Shown here: positions 28,363-36,914 of the stretch, in pieces
How the letters are laid out: every line of letters starts with the position of its first letter
How positions within the stretch are numbered: position 1 is the stretch's first letter
Assembly (NCBI GenBank): GCA_050330995.1
Contig: JBHJHI010000081.1
Span: 21,394-85,393 of the forward strand
DNA from: Thermohalobaculum sp050330995
GTDB lineage: Bacteria; Pseudomonadota; Alphaproteobacteria; Rhodobacterales; Rhodobacteraceae
Reading direction: 5' to 3'
DNA length: 64,000 bases
Program-made: the position numbers and the translations under genes
Notes under the pieces: generated by a model
What the model saw: the letters and a program-made list of their open reading frames with translations, nothing else
The model's database searches: none
What the model was told of the DNA's origin: nothing

Positions 28363-28851
28363 ATGGATCTCGGCTCGATCGGCGCGCTCGCCGTCTTCGC
28401 GCTCGCCACCTTCGCGGCGGCCTGTTCGGGCGCCGCCTTCACGCCCGGCGAGTGGTACGAGCGGCTGAACCACCCGTCCTGGCGTCCGCCCAACTGGGTG
28501 TTTCCCGCGGTCTGGACGCCGCTCTACGTGATGATCGCGGCGTCGGGCTTCCTGGTCTGGCAGGAGGTCGGGTTCTCGGGCGCACCGCTCGCCTTCGCGG
28601 TCTACGTCGTCCAGCTCGGCTTCAACGCCGGCTGGTCGGCGCTGTTCTTCGGGGCCAAGCGTCCGGTCTGGGCGCTCTGGGAGGTCGCGGGGCTCTGGCT
28701 GTCGATCGCGCTCACCATGGCGCTGTTCTGGCCCCTCGACGCGACGGCGGGCTGGCTGCTCGTGCCCTACCTCGCCTGGGTCAGCTTCGCGTCCTACTAC
28801 AACTGGGTGATGGTGCGGCTGAACCCGGAGGCGCACCGCGCCCGGGCCTGA
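28363..28851 (+). CDS. tspO: TspO/MBR-family membrane protein
   Basis: A 162-aa five-helix tryptophan-rich sensory protein. Family signatures: WYERLNHPSWRPPNWVFPAVWTPLYVM (about 27-53), LGFNAGWSALFFG, and the final ASYYNWVMVRLNP. In Rhodobacter, TspO binds porphyrins and modulates photosynthesis gene expression in response to oxygen; here the role is inferred from family. AGGGAGG about 9 nt before the chosen ATG decides the start. A GC-rich hairpin follows the stop. Confidence 0.94.
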   Translation: MDLGSIGALAVFALATFAAACSGAAFTPGEWYERLNHPSWRPPNWVFPAVWTPLYVMIAASGFLVWQEVGFSGAPLAFAVYVVQLGFNAGWSALFFGAKRPVWALWEVAGLWLSIALTMALFWPLDATAGWLLVPYLAWVSFASYYNWVMVRLNPEAHRARA

Positions 28852-28855
28852 CGCG

Positions 28856-28882
28856 GCGGGGCGGAGACCGGCTCCGCCCCGC
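28856..28882. terminator. Bidirectional GC hairpin between tspO and the EF-hand gene
   Basis: A perfect 11-bp stem (GCGGGGCGGAG / CTCCGCCCCGC) with a 5-nt loop lies between two convergent genes, beginning 4 bp after the tspO stop. No T-tract is obvious, which is usual for high-GC genomes. Confidence 0.7.
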
Positions 28883-28888
28883 CCGTCG

Positions 28889-29341
28889 TCAGTCCCGATC
28901 GCCGCGCCGCCCCCGGCGGTCGTCGCGGTCGACGTCGCCGTCGCCGTCGGTGTCGAGCCGCTCCAGCCGGCTCACGGGACGCAGCATCTCGTCCTCGGTC
29001 ACGGCACCGTCGCCGTCGTCGTCGAGGCGCTGGAAGGCGTCGACCATGCGCCGGCGCGTGACCTCGGCGAACAGGCCCTGGAACTCCTCGAGCGAGAGCG
29101 CGGCGTCGCCGTCGGCGTCGAAGCGGGTCAACCGCTCGGTCTGGAGACCGCGGGCCTCCTCCAGCGTGACCGTGCCGTCGTCGTCGGCGTCCAGGAGGCG
29201 CAGCATCATCGCGCCGCGCGGGCCGGCGTGGCCGTCGTAGCCGCGTCCGTGGTGGCCGCCCCAGCCGTGCGCGGCGGCGGCGGTCGCGGCGAGGCCAGCG
29301 GCGGCGAGAAGGGCGAGGGTGATCTTGGTCGGGGTTCGCAT
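28889..29341 (-). CDS. Secreted EF-hand calcium-binding protein
   Basis: A 150-aa exported protein: signal peptide (MRTPTKITLALLAAAGLAATAAAA), a short His/Gly-rich segment (HGWGGHHGRGYDGH) that might bind metal, then four EF-hand loops: DADDDGTVTLEE, DADGDAALSLEE, DDDGDGAVTEDE and DTDGDGDVDRDD. All have the calcium-coordinating acidic pattern; the last is followed by a basic tail (RRGRRGDRD). Probable periplasmic calcium buffer or sensor. It is divergent from the OmpR-type two-component genes; such EF-hand proteins can be targets of adjacent systems, but that is inference. Confidence 0.9.
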   Translation of the reverse strand: MRTPTKITLALLAAAGLAATAAAAHGWGGHHGRGYDGHAGPRGAMMLRLLDADDDGTVTLEEARGLQTERLTRFDADGDAALSLEEFQGLFAEVTRRRMVDAFQRLDDDGDGAVTEDEMLRPVSRLERLDTDGDGDVDRDDRRGRRGDRD

Positions 29342-29535
29342 CGTTCGCTCCGTCGTGGGTCATCGGCGATGGGCGCTAGCTGGGGGGCGATCGTCACGGG
29401 CCTGTCCCTGCAAGGGGACGAAAGTGTAACCGTGCGTCGCGGAACGCCGGCCCGGCGACGATCGGCGACCGTCGCGCCCCGCGCGGCCAAGCGATGCTCG
29501 GCTATCTCTCGCGCGGCCGAGCCCGAGGGAGGGAC

Positions 29536-30258
29536 ATGACCCGCACGCCGCGCATCCTCGTCGTCGACGACCACCGCGAGATCCGCGACGCGCTCGTGCG
29601 CTATCTCGCCCGCCAGGGGCTGCGCGCGGACGGGGCGGTGGACGCGCGCGCCATGGACCGCGCGCTCGCCGAGGCCGACTACGACCTCGTGATCCTCGAC
29701 GTGATGATGCCGGGCGAGGACGGGCTCTCGGCCTGCCGCCGCCTCGCGGTCGAGGGGCGGGTGCCGGTGCTGATGCTGACCGCGCTCGGCGAGGAGACCG
29801 ACCGCATCGTCGGCCTCGAACTCGGCGCCGACGACTACGTGACCAAGCCCTTCAACCCCCGCGAGGTGCTGGCGCGCATCAAGGCGATCCTGCGCCGGTC
29901 CGAGCGCCCCGAGCGCCAGGGCGGCGACCTCGCCGGGCGACGTCTCGCGTTCGGGCGCTGGACGCTCGACGTCGACCATCGCCGGCTGAGCGACGAGGAC
30001 GGCACGGCGGTCACGCTCACCGACGCCGACTTCCGCCTGCTGCTCGCCTTCCTCGAACGCCCGCGGATCGTGCTCTCGCGCGAGCGGCTCCTGGACCTGG
30101 TGGCCGGCCGCGACGCCGGCCCGTTCGACCGCGCGATCGACAACCGCGTGAGCCGGCTGCGCCGCAAGATCGAGCGCGACCCGGCCAGTCCCGAGATCGT
30201 CACCACCGTGCGCGGCGGCGGCTACTGCCTGACGGCGGACGTGCGCGAGACGTCGTGA
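29536..30258 (+). CDS. OmpR-type response regulator
   Basis: A 240-aa two-domain regulator. Receiver domain: acidic pair Asp11-Asp12 (VVDDHRE), phospho-acceptor Asp55 (VILDVMMPGEDG), Thr82 (LMLTALG) and Lys104 (YVTKPF). C-terminal winged-helix DNA-binding domain (about 135-235) with LTDADFRLLLAFLERP and VSRLRRKIERDP, ending in the YCL(T)A strand. Start chosen at the ATG following GAGGGAGGG. It overlaps the kinase gene by 4 nt (GTGA), so the two form one operon. Confidence 0.96.
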   Translation: MTRTPRILVVDDHREIRDALVRYLARQGLRADGAVDARAMDRALAEADYDLVILDVMMPGEDGLSACRRLAVEGRVPVLMLTALGEETDRIVGLELGADDYVTKPFNPREVLARIKAILRRSERPERQGGDLAGRRLAFGRWTLDVDHRRLSDEDGTAVTLTDADFRLLLAFLERPRIVLSRERLLDLVAGRDAGPFDRAIDNRVSRLRRKIERDPASPEIVTTVRGGGYCLTADVRETS

Positions 30259-31619
30259 GACGCCAGGGGCGCGCGCTCGGGGCGGGGTCGCTCGGGAGGC
30301 TGCCGGGCGGCCTGCGCCCGCGGCTGATCCTGACGCTGCTCGCCGCCCTGCTCGTCGTCCAGGGCGCGACGCTGGCGCTGTTTCTGGACGAACGACGCCG
30401 CGCGATCCGCGTCAACGTCGCCGAGGCGGCGACCGCGCGCGCGCTCGTGCTCGCCGCCGAGATCGAGCCCCTCGCCCCCGCGGCCCGCCGCGCGGCGATC
30501 GGGCGGACCCGCACGCGCTTCATCCGCTTCCACCTCGCCGACGCGCCCGCGGTCGACGCCGACGCCGCCCGCCGCTTCGCGGGCGTCACCGAACACATCG
30601 CCGCCGAACTCGGCGGGCTATCGCGGCCGATCCGCCTCGCCGTCGGCGATCGGGACGGCCCGTCAGGGTCCGGACACCATCGACGCCCGGCGCTGCACGT
30701 CGCCGTCGGGCTCGACGACGGCGGCTGGCTCAACGCCCGCGTGCGCGTTCGCCGGCCGCCGCTGCAGTGGGCCTGGCCCGCGCTCACCTCCTTCGCCCTC
30801 GCCGGCCTCGCGATCGCGCTGATCGTCTGGGTCTCGGTCGGGCGCATCCTGCGCCCGATGGACGCGCTCGCCGCCGCCGTCGAACGCCTGGGCCGCGGCG
30901 AGCGTCCCGAGGCGCTGGCGCTCGCCGGGCCGACCGAGACGCGCCGCCTCGCCGACGCCTTCAACCGAATGGCCGAGCGCCTGACGCGGCTCCTCGACGA
31001 GCGCGCACGCACGCTGGCGGCGATCGGTCACGACCTGCGCTCGCCGATCACGGCGATGCGGCTGCGCGTCGAGATGGTGGACGAGGCGGAGACGCGCGAG
31101 CGCCTCGCCGCCTGCCTCGACGAGATCGAGACGCTGACCGAAGCCGCGCTCGCGCTCTCGCGCGGCTCCGGCGCGGAGGAGGCGCGCGCGCCCGTCGACC
31201 TCGCCGAGCTGCTCGCCGGCCTCGTCGCCGAGGCGCTGGAGCGCGGCGAGCGCGCGAGCCTGGAGATCGCATCGCCGGTCGCGATCGAAGGACGCCCGCT
31301 CGCGCTGCGCCGCAGCCTGCGCAACCTCGCCGAGAACGCGCTGCGCTACGGGGGCGCGGCGCGGATCACGCTCGGGCGCGAGGGCGACGCGGCGCGGATC
31401 ACGATCGACGACGACGGCCCCGGCATCGCCGAGGCCGACCGCGCGCGGGTGTTCGAGCCCTTCGTGCGGCTCGAAGGCTCGCGCTCGCGCGACACCGGGG
31501 GCGCGGGGCTCGGCCTCGCCATCGCCCGCGCCGCGATCGAGGCGCACGACGGCGGGATCGCGATCGAGGACGCACCGGGCGGCGGGGCGCGGGTGGTGGT
31601 GCGCCTTCCCCTCGGCTGA
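30255..31619 (+). CDS. Sensor histidine kinase, partner of the OmpR-type regulator
   Basis: A 454-aa EnvZ-like membrane kinase. Transmembrane segments at about 20-43 and 172-195 flank a periplasmic domain of roughly 125 residues without a recognised ligand fold. It is followed by HAMP (VSVGRILRPMDALAAAVERLGRG) and the H-box AAIGHDLRSPITAMRLRVEM (His about 258). The catalytic domain shows the N-box NLAENALRYGG, G1 IDDDGPGIAEADR and G2 GGAGLGLAIARAAI. Coupled to the upstream response regulator. The signal is unknown; the divergent EF-hand gene hints at a calcium or envelope cue. Confidence 0.95.
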   Translation: MRRQGRALGAGSLGRLPGGLRPRLILTLLAALLVVQGATLALFLDERRRAIRVNVAEAATARALVLAAEIEPLAPAARRAAIGRTRTRFIRFHLADAPAVDADAARRFAGVTEHIAAELGGLSRPIRLAVGDRDGPSGSGHHRRPALHVAVGLDDGGWLNARVRVRRPPLQWAWPALTSFALAGLAIALIVWVSVGRILRPMDALAAAVERLGRGERPEALALAGPTETRRLADAFNRMAERLTRLLDERARTLAAIGHDLRSPITAMRLRVEMVDEAETRERLAACLDEIETLTEAALALSRGSGAEEARAPVDLAELLAGLVAEALERGERASLEIASPVAIEGRPLALRRSLRNLAENALRYGGAARITLGREGDAARITIDDDGPGIAEADRARVFEPFVRLEGSRSRDTGGAGLGLAIARAAIEAHDGGIAIEDAPGGGARVVVRLPLG

Positions 31620-31661
31620 GACGCGCGATGCCGGCAGACGCGTCCGCCGCTCGACAAGGCC

Positions 31662-32591
31662 GTGCCTCGCCGCACAATCGCGGCTGTGCACGACACCGAA
31701 CTCACCCTCCGTCAACTGCGCGCGCTCTGCGCCGTCGCCGAGGCCGGCAGCTTCCGGCGCGGCGCCGAACGGCTCGGCATCGCCCAGCCTTCGCTCAGCG
31801 CGCAGATCCAGGCGCTCGAAGCGGCGCTCGGCCGGCCGCTGGTCGAACGCGGGCGCTCGGGGGCGACGCTGACGCCGGCGGGGCGCGAGATCGAGGCGCG
31901 CGCGCGGGAGATCCTCGACGCGGTCGGCGCCCTCGCCGACAGCGTGCGCGCGGCCAGCAGCGGCACGCTGCGCCTCGGCGTGACGCCGACGCTCGGCCCC
32001 TATCTGCTGCCGCGCGTGGTCGCACGGCTTCACCGCGAGGCGCCCGACCTGAAGCTCTACATCCGCGAGGCCTCGGCGCGCACGCTCGCGCGCGATCTCT
32101 CGGAAGGGCGCCACGACGCGATCGTCACCCAACTGCCGCTCGCCGCGCCCGATCTCGACCACGACGAGCTGTTCCGCGAGCGGCTCCTGCTGACGCTGCC
32201 GGCCGACCATCCGCTCGCGCATGCCGAGGCGATCCGGCGCGAGGACCTCGCCGGCCTCGACGTGCTCTCGCTGGAAGCCGGCTTCCAGTTCCACGACCAG
32301 GTGCGCCGGCTCTGCGAGAGCTTCGGCGCGCGCTTCCAGGACGGCTACGAGGGCACGAGCCTCGACGCGCTGCGCCTGATGGTCGGGCTCGGCATGGGCG
32401 TGACCTTCCTGCCCGCGCTCTACGTGGCCTCGGAGATCCGCGAGGACTCGGAGGTCGTGCCCCGCGAGATCGCGGGCCGCACCATCACCCGCGCGATCGC
32501 GCTCGCCTGGCGGCGCACCGCCGGGCGATCCGCCACGCTCGATCTGCTCTCGGGCGCGCTGCGCGAGACTTATCGCGACCTGACGGAGTGA
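31662..32591 (+). CDS. OxyR-like LysR regulator lacking the peroxidatic cysteine
   Basis: A 309-aa LysR-type regulator closest to OxyR. N-terminal helix-turn-helix: LTLRQLRALCAVAEAGSFRRGAERLGIAQPSLSAQI. The effector domain aligns with OxyR (LLLTLPADHPLA, TSLDALRLMVGLGMGVTFLPALYV). At the OxyR LEDGHCLRDQ site it reads LEAGFQFHDQ, so the peroxidatic cysteine is Gln; the resolving cysteine is kept (RRLCESF). Peroxide sensing by disulfide formation is therefore unlikely. The start is uncertain: GTG at 31662 or at 31686. It lies 42 bp after the kinase gene and may share its transcript. Confidence 0.88.
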   Translation: MPRRTIAAVHDTELTLRQLRALCAVAEAGSFRRGAERLGIAQPSLSAQIQALEAALGRPLVERGRSGATLTPAGREIEARAREILDAVGALADSVRAASSGTLRLGVTPTLGPYLLPRVVARLHREAPDLKLYIREASARTLARDLSEGRHDAIVTQLPLAAPDLDHDELFRERLLLTLPADHPLAHAEAIRREDLAGLDVLSLEAGFQFHDQVRRLCESFGARFQDGYEGTSLDALRLMVGLGMGVTFLPALYVASEIREDSEVVPREIAGRTITRAIALAWRRTAGRSATLDLLSGALRETYRDLTE

Positions 32592-32835
32592 CCGTCCCCG
32601 CCGCCGGGACAAGTTATTTGATCCGCCCCGGCCCCGCTAGGTGTCCACGGACAGCGCCTCGTCCCGAACGTGCCGCCGGCGGCCCGTCCCGTCGCGGCAT
32701 CGCGCGACGTCCGCCGCGGGTCGGTTCGCGATCCGGCGTCGAGGCCGGCGCTTTACCTCCGGACAGCGAGGCCGGTGCCCCGGACGAGCCGCGCGGTCCT
32801 CTCCGTCCCGGCAGCGGCGCGCCGGGGGCGACGGC

Positions 32836-33876
32836 TCAGCCGGAGCGGGCCGGCGGCACGTGGTCGATCAGGTCGACCGCCCCGAAGCTCTCGACCGCGA
32901 TCCAGACGACGAAGCCGACGTAGAGCGCGAGGAGCGCTGCCGACTCGCGCTGGGTCAGCACCAGGCTCGTGCGCATCATCAGAAACAGCGCGATCGTCGC
33001 CGCGGTCAGCACCCCCATCATGGGCGCGGCGATCGAGAAGTTGATCACCGTCGCGCCCGCGACCAGCACGCCCGCCGGGATGCAGACCAAAAGGTCGAAC
33101 ACGTTCGAGCCGAGCACGTTGGCGAGCGAGGTCAGCCCCCGGCCCCGCCGCGCCGCGCGCACCGAGACGAAGGCGTCGGGCACCGAGGTGCCAGCGGCGA
33201 CCACGGTGATGCCCCAGAGGAAATCGGGGGTGTCGAAGATCTCGCCGAAGGAGAGGGCGGCCCGCACCAGCCCCTCGACGCCGACGACGATGACGCCGAG
33301 CGAGAGCGCGAGGCGCGCCCATTCCCGTCCCGGGCGCACGTCCTCCGGCGCGGGGGCGCCCTCGAACTCGATCGTGTCCTGGTACTGCACGAACAGATAG
33401 AGCGCGTAGAGCGCGATCGGGATCAGCGCGAGCCCGCGCGTGACCTCGCCCAGGATCGCGCCGGTATCGCTCGCCACGGGGTTGTAGATCACCGCGAAGG
33501 CGAAGGTCAGCGTCAGCACCGCGACCGACACCATGTAGAACTGCGACTCCTTGTAGACGAGGTCGCGGTCGGCGCGCAGGCGGTGGGTGGAGAACAGTCC
33601 CGAGAGCGCGGGGATGACGAGGATGTTGAACAGGGCCGAGCCGACGATCGCGGCGACGCCGAGTTCGAAGGCGCCGTGCAGCGAGGCGGCGATCACGGTG
33701 GTCGACAACTCGGGGAAGCTCGACCCGATCGCCACCACGATGGCGCCCTGCACCACGTCGGGCAGGCGGTAGTGGGCCGAGAGCCGCTCGGAGGCGGTCT
33801 CGAGCAGGCCCGAGCCGAGCCAGATCGCCGCGGTCGCGATCACGGCCACGGCGGCCCAGACGAGGATCGGGGTCAA
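32836..33876 (-). CDS. CaCA-family sodium/calcium-type antiporter
   Basis: A 346-aa, about ten-helix cation/calcium exchanger. Both inverted alpha-repeats are visible: repeat 1 VVAIGSSFPELSTTVIAA with IVGSALFNILVIP; repeat 2 VVAAGTSVPDAFVSVRAARRG with VLGSNVFDLLVCIP. The central cytoplasmic loop (about 165-185, IEFEGAPAPEDVRPGREW) is short, typical of bacterial YrbG/ChaA-like members. The start is a TTG with GGAGAG 5 nt upstream. The 244 bp between this gene and the convergent LysR gene hold no other feature that I can recognise. Confidence 0.92.
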   Translation of the reverse strand: MTPILVWAAVAVIATAAIWLGSGLLETASERLSAHYRLPDVVQGAIVVAIGSSFPELSTTVIAASLHGAFELGVAAIVGSALFNILVIPALSGLFSTHRLRADRDLVYKESQFYMVSVAVLTLTFAFAVIYNPVASDTGAILGEVTRGLALIPIALYALYLFVQYQDTIEFEGAPAPEDVRPGREWARLALSLGVIVVGVEGLVRAALSFGEIFDTPDFLWGITVVAAGTSVPDAFVSVRAARRGRGLTSLANVLGSNVFDLLVCIPAGVLVAGATVINFSIAAPMMGVLTAATIALFLMMRTSLVLTQRESAALLALYVGFVVWIAVESFGAVDLIDHVPPARSG

Positions 33877-34013
33877 GGGGTCTCTCCGTGCGGTCCTCGC
33901 CGCTCAACGCGGCAGGCGCCGATCGGATCGGCCCCGGAAACATCGCCCCGGCCGGGCGGCCCGGGACCGGAACCTCTCGGTCCGGCCGGGGCGCGCTCCG
34001 GCGGAGGGCGGGT

Positions 34014-36431
34014 TCAGTTCGAGCCGAGGGCGGCGAGCGCCTCCTCCGCCTCGGCGACGCGGGTGAAGCGCTGGTCGGCCGCCAGCGTCAGCGCCCGCTC
34101 CAGGTGGCGGCGCGCGTCCTCCGGGCGGTCGTTCGCGGCGTAGGCCATGCCGAGGTGGTACTGCACGAAGGCGTTGTCCGGCAGGGCGCCCGCCGCCCGT
34201 TCCAGCGGCCCGAGCGCGGCCTCGTACTCGCCCGTGAGGTAGAGCACCCAGCCGAGCGTATCCTGCATCTCGGGCACCTCGGTGCCTTCGAGACGGGCGG
34301 CGATGGCGCGGGCGCGCTCCAGCGCGCCGGGGCGGTCGGCGAAGTGCTCGGCCAGCGTGCTCGCGAGGTTGTTGGCGGCGATGACGCTGTCGGGCTGCGC
34401 CTCGTAGACCGCCTCGTACTGTTCGAGCGCGTCCTCGTAGTCGCCGGCGCGCTCCAGCAGGCTCGCGAGCGTCAGGCGGATGCGCAGGTCGTCCCCGGCG
34501 GCGGCGAGCCCCTCGCGCAGGCGCACGCGCGCGGTGACGAGGTCGCCCTCCTGCATCTCGTAGCGCGCGAGCATGAGATAGACGTCGCCGCTGTCGGGGA
34601 AGTCGGCGCGCATCGCCTCCAGCAGCTCGATCGCCCGCTCGCGCTCGCCCAGACGCTCGGCGAGTTCCACCTCGATCATGCGGGCGAGGCGGTTGTCGGG
34701 GTTGTCGGCGAGCACGCGCTCGACGAAGTCGCGCGCCTCGCTCGTGCGCTCGGCGGCGACCAGGTTGGCGACGAAGGCGCGCAGGCGCCGCGTGTTGCCC
34801 CCGCCCTGCTCCAGAAGCCCGCGCAGCACCGCGGCGCTCTCGTCGAAGCGCTCCTGGCCCGAGAGCGAGGCGGCGACGATGTCCTCGGCGGTGTCGCCGC
34901 CGCCCTCCAGCTCGCGCAGCTGCGCGGCGACGGTCTCGGCGCCGACCCAGTCCTGCTGGCGCAGTCTCAGCTCGGCGAGCGCGCTCAGCACCGCGCGGTT
35001 GTCCGGCGCGCGGCGCGCGGCCTCGCTCAGCACCGCCTCGGCACCGTCGAGCCGGCCCTGGCTCAGCAGGAAGCCGACGTATTCCTGCGCGACCTGGGGC
35101 GCGTAGTCGGAGACCCGGGTGGCGGTGGCGAGCTGGTCGCTGCCGAGCGCCTCGTTGCCGGCGCGCAGATGCGCGCGCCCCGAGAGCAGGAGCAGGCGCA
35201 CGTCGTTGGGCTCGGTGGTAAGGCCGGTGCGCAGCGTCTCGATCGCAGCACCGTGCTCGCCGCGCTCGAGCTGGATCGCGCCGCGGATCGCGAGCGCGTC
35301 GACATTGGCGCGGTCGCCTTCGAGGGCGGCGTCGATCAGCGCCTCGCCGCGCTCGACGTCGCCCTCCGAGATGGCGTAGCGCGCCAGCACCACGCGCGCG
35401 AGGCTGGCGTCGTTGCTCCCGCTCTCGGCGACGCGGGTCATGACCGCGCGCGCCTCGTCCTGGCGGTCGTTGTCGTAGAGAAGCTCGGCGAGCGCCTCGC
35501 GCAGCGGCCAGGTCTCGCCCTTCGCGCTCGCGTCGATCTGGTCGCGCAGCTCGGCGACCGCGGCGTCGAGCCCTTCGACGCGCAGCCGGAAGCGCACGAT
35601 GTCGAGGCGCGCCTCGGTCTTGTCCTGGGCGCTGGCGGCGATGTCGCGCAGCTGCACCTCGGCCTTCTCGTACTCGCCGAGCGAGGCGTAGCGCTCGGCG
35701 AGCGCGCGGCGCACCGCGACCACGTCGGGGAACTCGGAGACGATGTATTCGAGCTGGTCGAGCACCGCGTCGGCGCGGCCCGCCGCTTCGAGCAGGCGCA
35801 GCCGCAGGAGCTGGAGCGAGAGGTCGTCCTCGTGGACCGCGAGGATGGCGTCGGTCATCGCCAGCGCCTCGTCGAGCTGGCCCTGCTCGACGCGGTCGGA
35901 GATCAGCACCACGCTCGCCGCGGCGTGCAGCGGCTCGATCTCGACCGCCTTCGTGGCGAGTTCGAGCGCGAAGCGGTCGTCGCCGACCTGGTAGGCGGTC
36001 GAGGCGCGCACGGCGAGCACGTCGGGGTCGTCGGGCGCCAGCTCGTAGGCTTCCTGGGCCACCTCGAGCGCGCGGTCGACCTTGCCCGAGACCAGCATGT
36101 ACTGCGCGAGCCGCACGCGCGCCTCGACGTTGGCGGCGTCGTTCTCGACGGCGACGACGTAGTGGCCGACGGCGCGGCCGAACTCCCCCTGGTCCTCGAA
36201 CAGCTTGGCGAGTTCGAGCCGGGCCTCGACGTTGTCCTGGTCGAGCTTGATCGCGTTCAGGTATTCGAGCTTGGCCTTCTCCGGCTGGCCCTCCTCGACG
36301 AGGGCGGCGCCGCGCTCGAGATGGCCTTGGATGCGCTCCTCGACGCTGTCGCAGCCGGCGAGCAGGACGAGCGCGAGGGCGGCGCTCGCCAGGGCGCCAC
36401 GCGGGGGGAAGGGGCGGCGGGCGTCGGTCAT
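34014..36431 (-). CDS. PrsT-type TPR lipoprotein of the exopolysaccharide locus
   Basis: An 805-aa lipoprotein: signal peptide ending LALVLLAGC (cysteine about 27), then roughly twenty TPR-type helical repeats over the whole remaining length, such as GQPEKAKLEYLNAIKLDQDN, GEFGRAVGHYVVAVENDAAN and the C-terminal DTLGWVLYLTGEYEAALGPL. Large TPR lipoproteins of this build (PrsT/TIGR02917 type) accompany XrtA/EPS loci, presumably as scaffolds for polysaccharide export. It is the last gene of the locus. A close relative, interrupted by a TAG, is the first gene (44213-46549); the two share the RLEGT..PE..DTLGW C-terminal block. Confidence 0.85.
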   Translation of the reverse strand: MTDARRPFPPRGALASAALALVLLAGCDSVEERIQGHLERGAALVEEGQPEKAKLEYLNAIKLDQDNVEARLELAKLFEDQGEFGRAVGHYVVAVENDAANVEARVRLAQYMLVSGKVDRALEVAQEAYELAPDDPDVLAVRASTAYQVGDDRFALELATKAVEIEPLHAAASVVLISDRVEQGQLDEALAMTDAILAVHEDDLSLQLLRLRLLEAAGRADAVLDQLEYIVSEFPDVVAVRRALAERYASLGEYEKAEVQLRDIAASAQDKTEARLDIVRFRLRVEGLDAAVAELRDQIDASAKGETWPLREALAELLYDNDRQDEARAVMTRVAESGSNDASLARVVLARYAISEGDVERGEALIDAALEGDRANVDALAIRGAIQLERGEHGAAIETLRTGLTTEPNDVRLLLLSGRAHLRAGNEALGSDQLATATRVSDYAPQVAQEYVGFLLSQGRLDGAEAVLSEAARRAPDNRAVLSALAELRLRQQDWVGAETVAAQLRELEGGGDTAEDIVAASLSGQERFDESAAVLRGLLEQGGGNTRRLRAFVANLVAAERTSEARDFVERVLADNPDNRLARMIEVELAERLGERERAIELLEAMRADFPDSGDVYLMLARYEMQEGDLVTARVRLREGLAAAGDDLRIRLTLASLLERAGDYEDALEQYEAVYEAQPDSVIAANNLASTLAEHFADRPGALERARAIAARLEGTEVPEMQDTLGWVLYLTGEYEAALGPLERAAGALPDNAFVQYHLGMAYAANDRPEDARRHLERALTLAADQRFTRVAEAEEALAALGSN

Positions 36432-36914
36432 GAACTCGATCCGCTGTTGGGACGCGTTGCGCGTCGGTCTATGGGCAGGCGCCCGATTCCTCAAGCGCGC
36501 TCGATGTTTCGCGCGCCACGAGCGCGCTCGGGGTCCGGGGCGCCGTCCGCCGCGCCGTGGCTGGCCGACGCTCCGGGATCTCGCTCCGGCGCGTCGCGTG
36601 CCCGGCCTCTCCGATCCGGCACGGCGAGCGCTCCGGCCTCGACCGGGCTTCGCCCGCGCCACCGCCTGGGTTTCACGGGCGCGATCGTAACGCGCGATCG
36701 TGGCCGCGGCGTGGCGGGCACGGTCCGGGAGCCCGTCCCGGCACGACCGGCCCGCGCGGTCGGGCTCGCCGCTCCCACGGGCCCCGACCGCCGCGATCTG
36801 TCGGAGCCGCTCCCCCGGAGCGCCGTTCGACCCGATCGGATGCGGCGCTCTGGCTCGTCGCCCCGCGCGCACTTTCGCGACGCCCATACATTCCGTCAGG
36901 GCAGGACAAACGCC
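36432..36914. other. 483-bp non-coding interval inside the EPS locus
   Basis: No credible gene: the open frames are Arg/Gly/Pro-rich and lack ribosome sites. The interval probably carries a promoter for the terminal TPR lipoprotein gene, since all other genes of the locus are tightly packed. No clear promoter hexamers or strong hairpin were found by eye. Confidence 0.4.
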
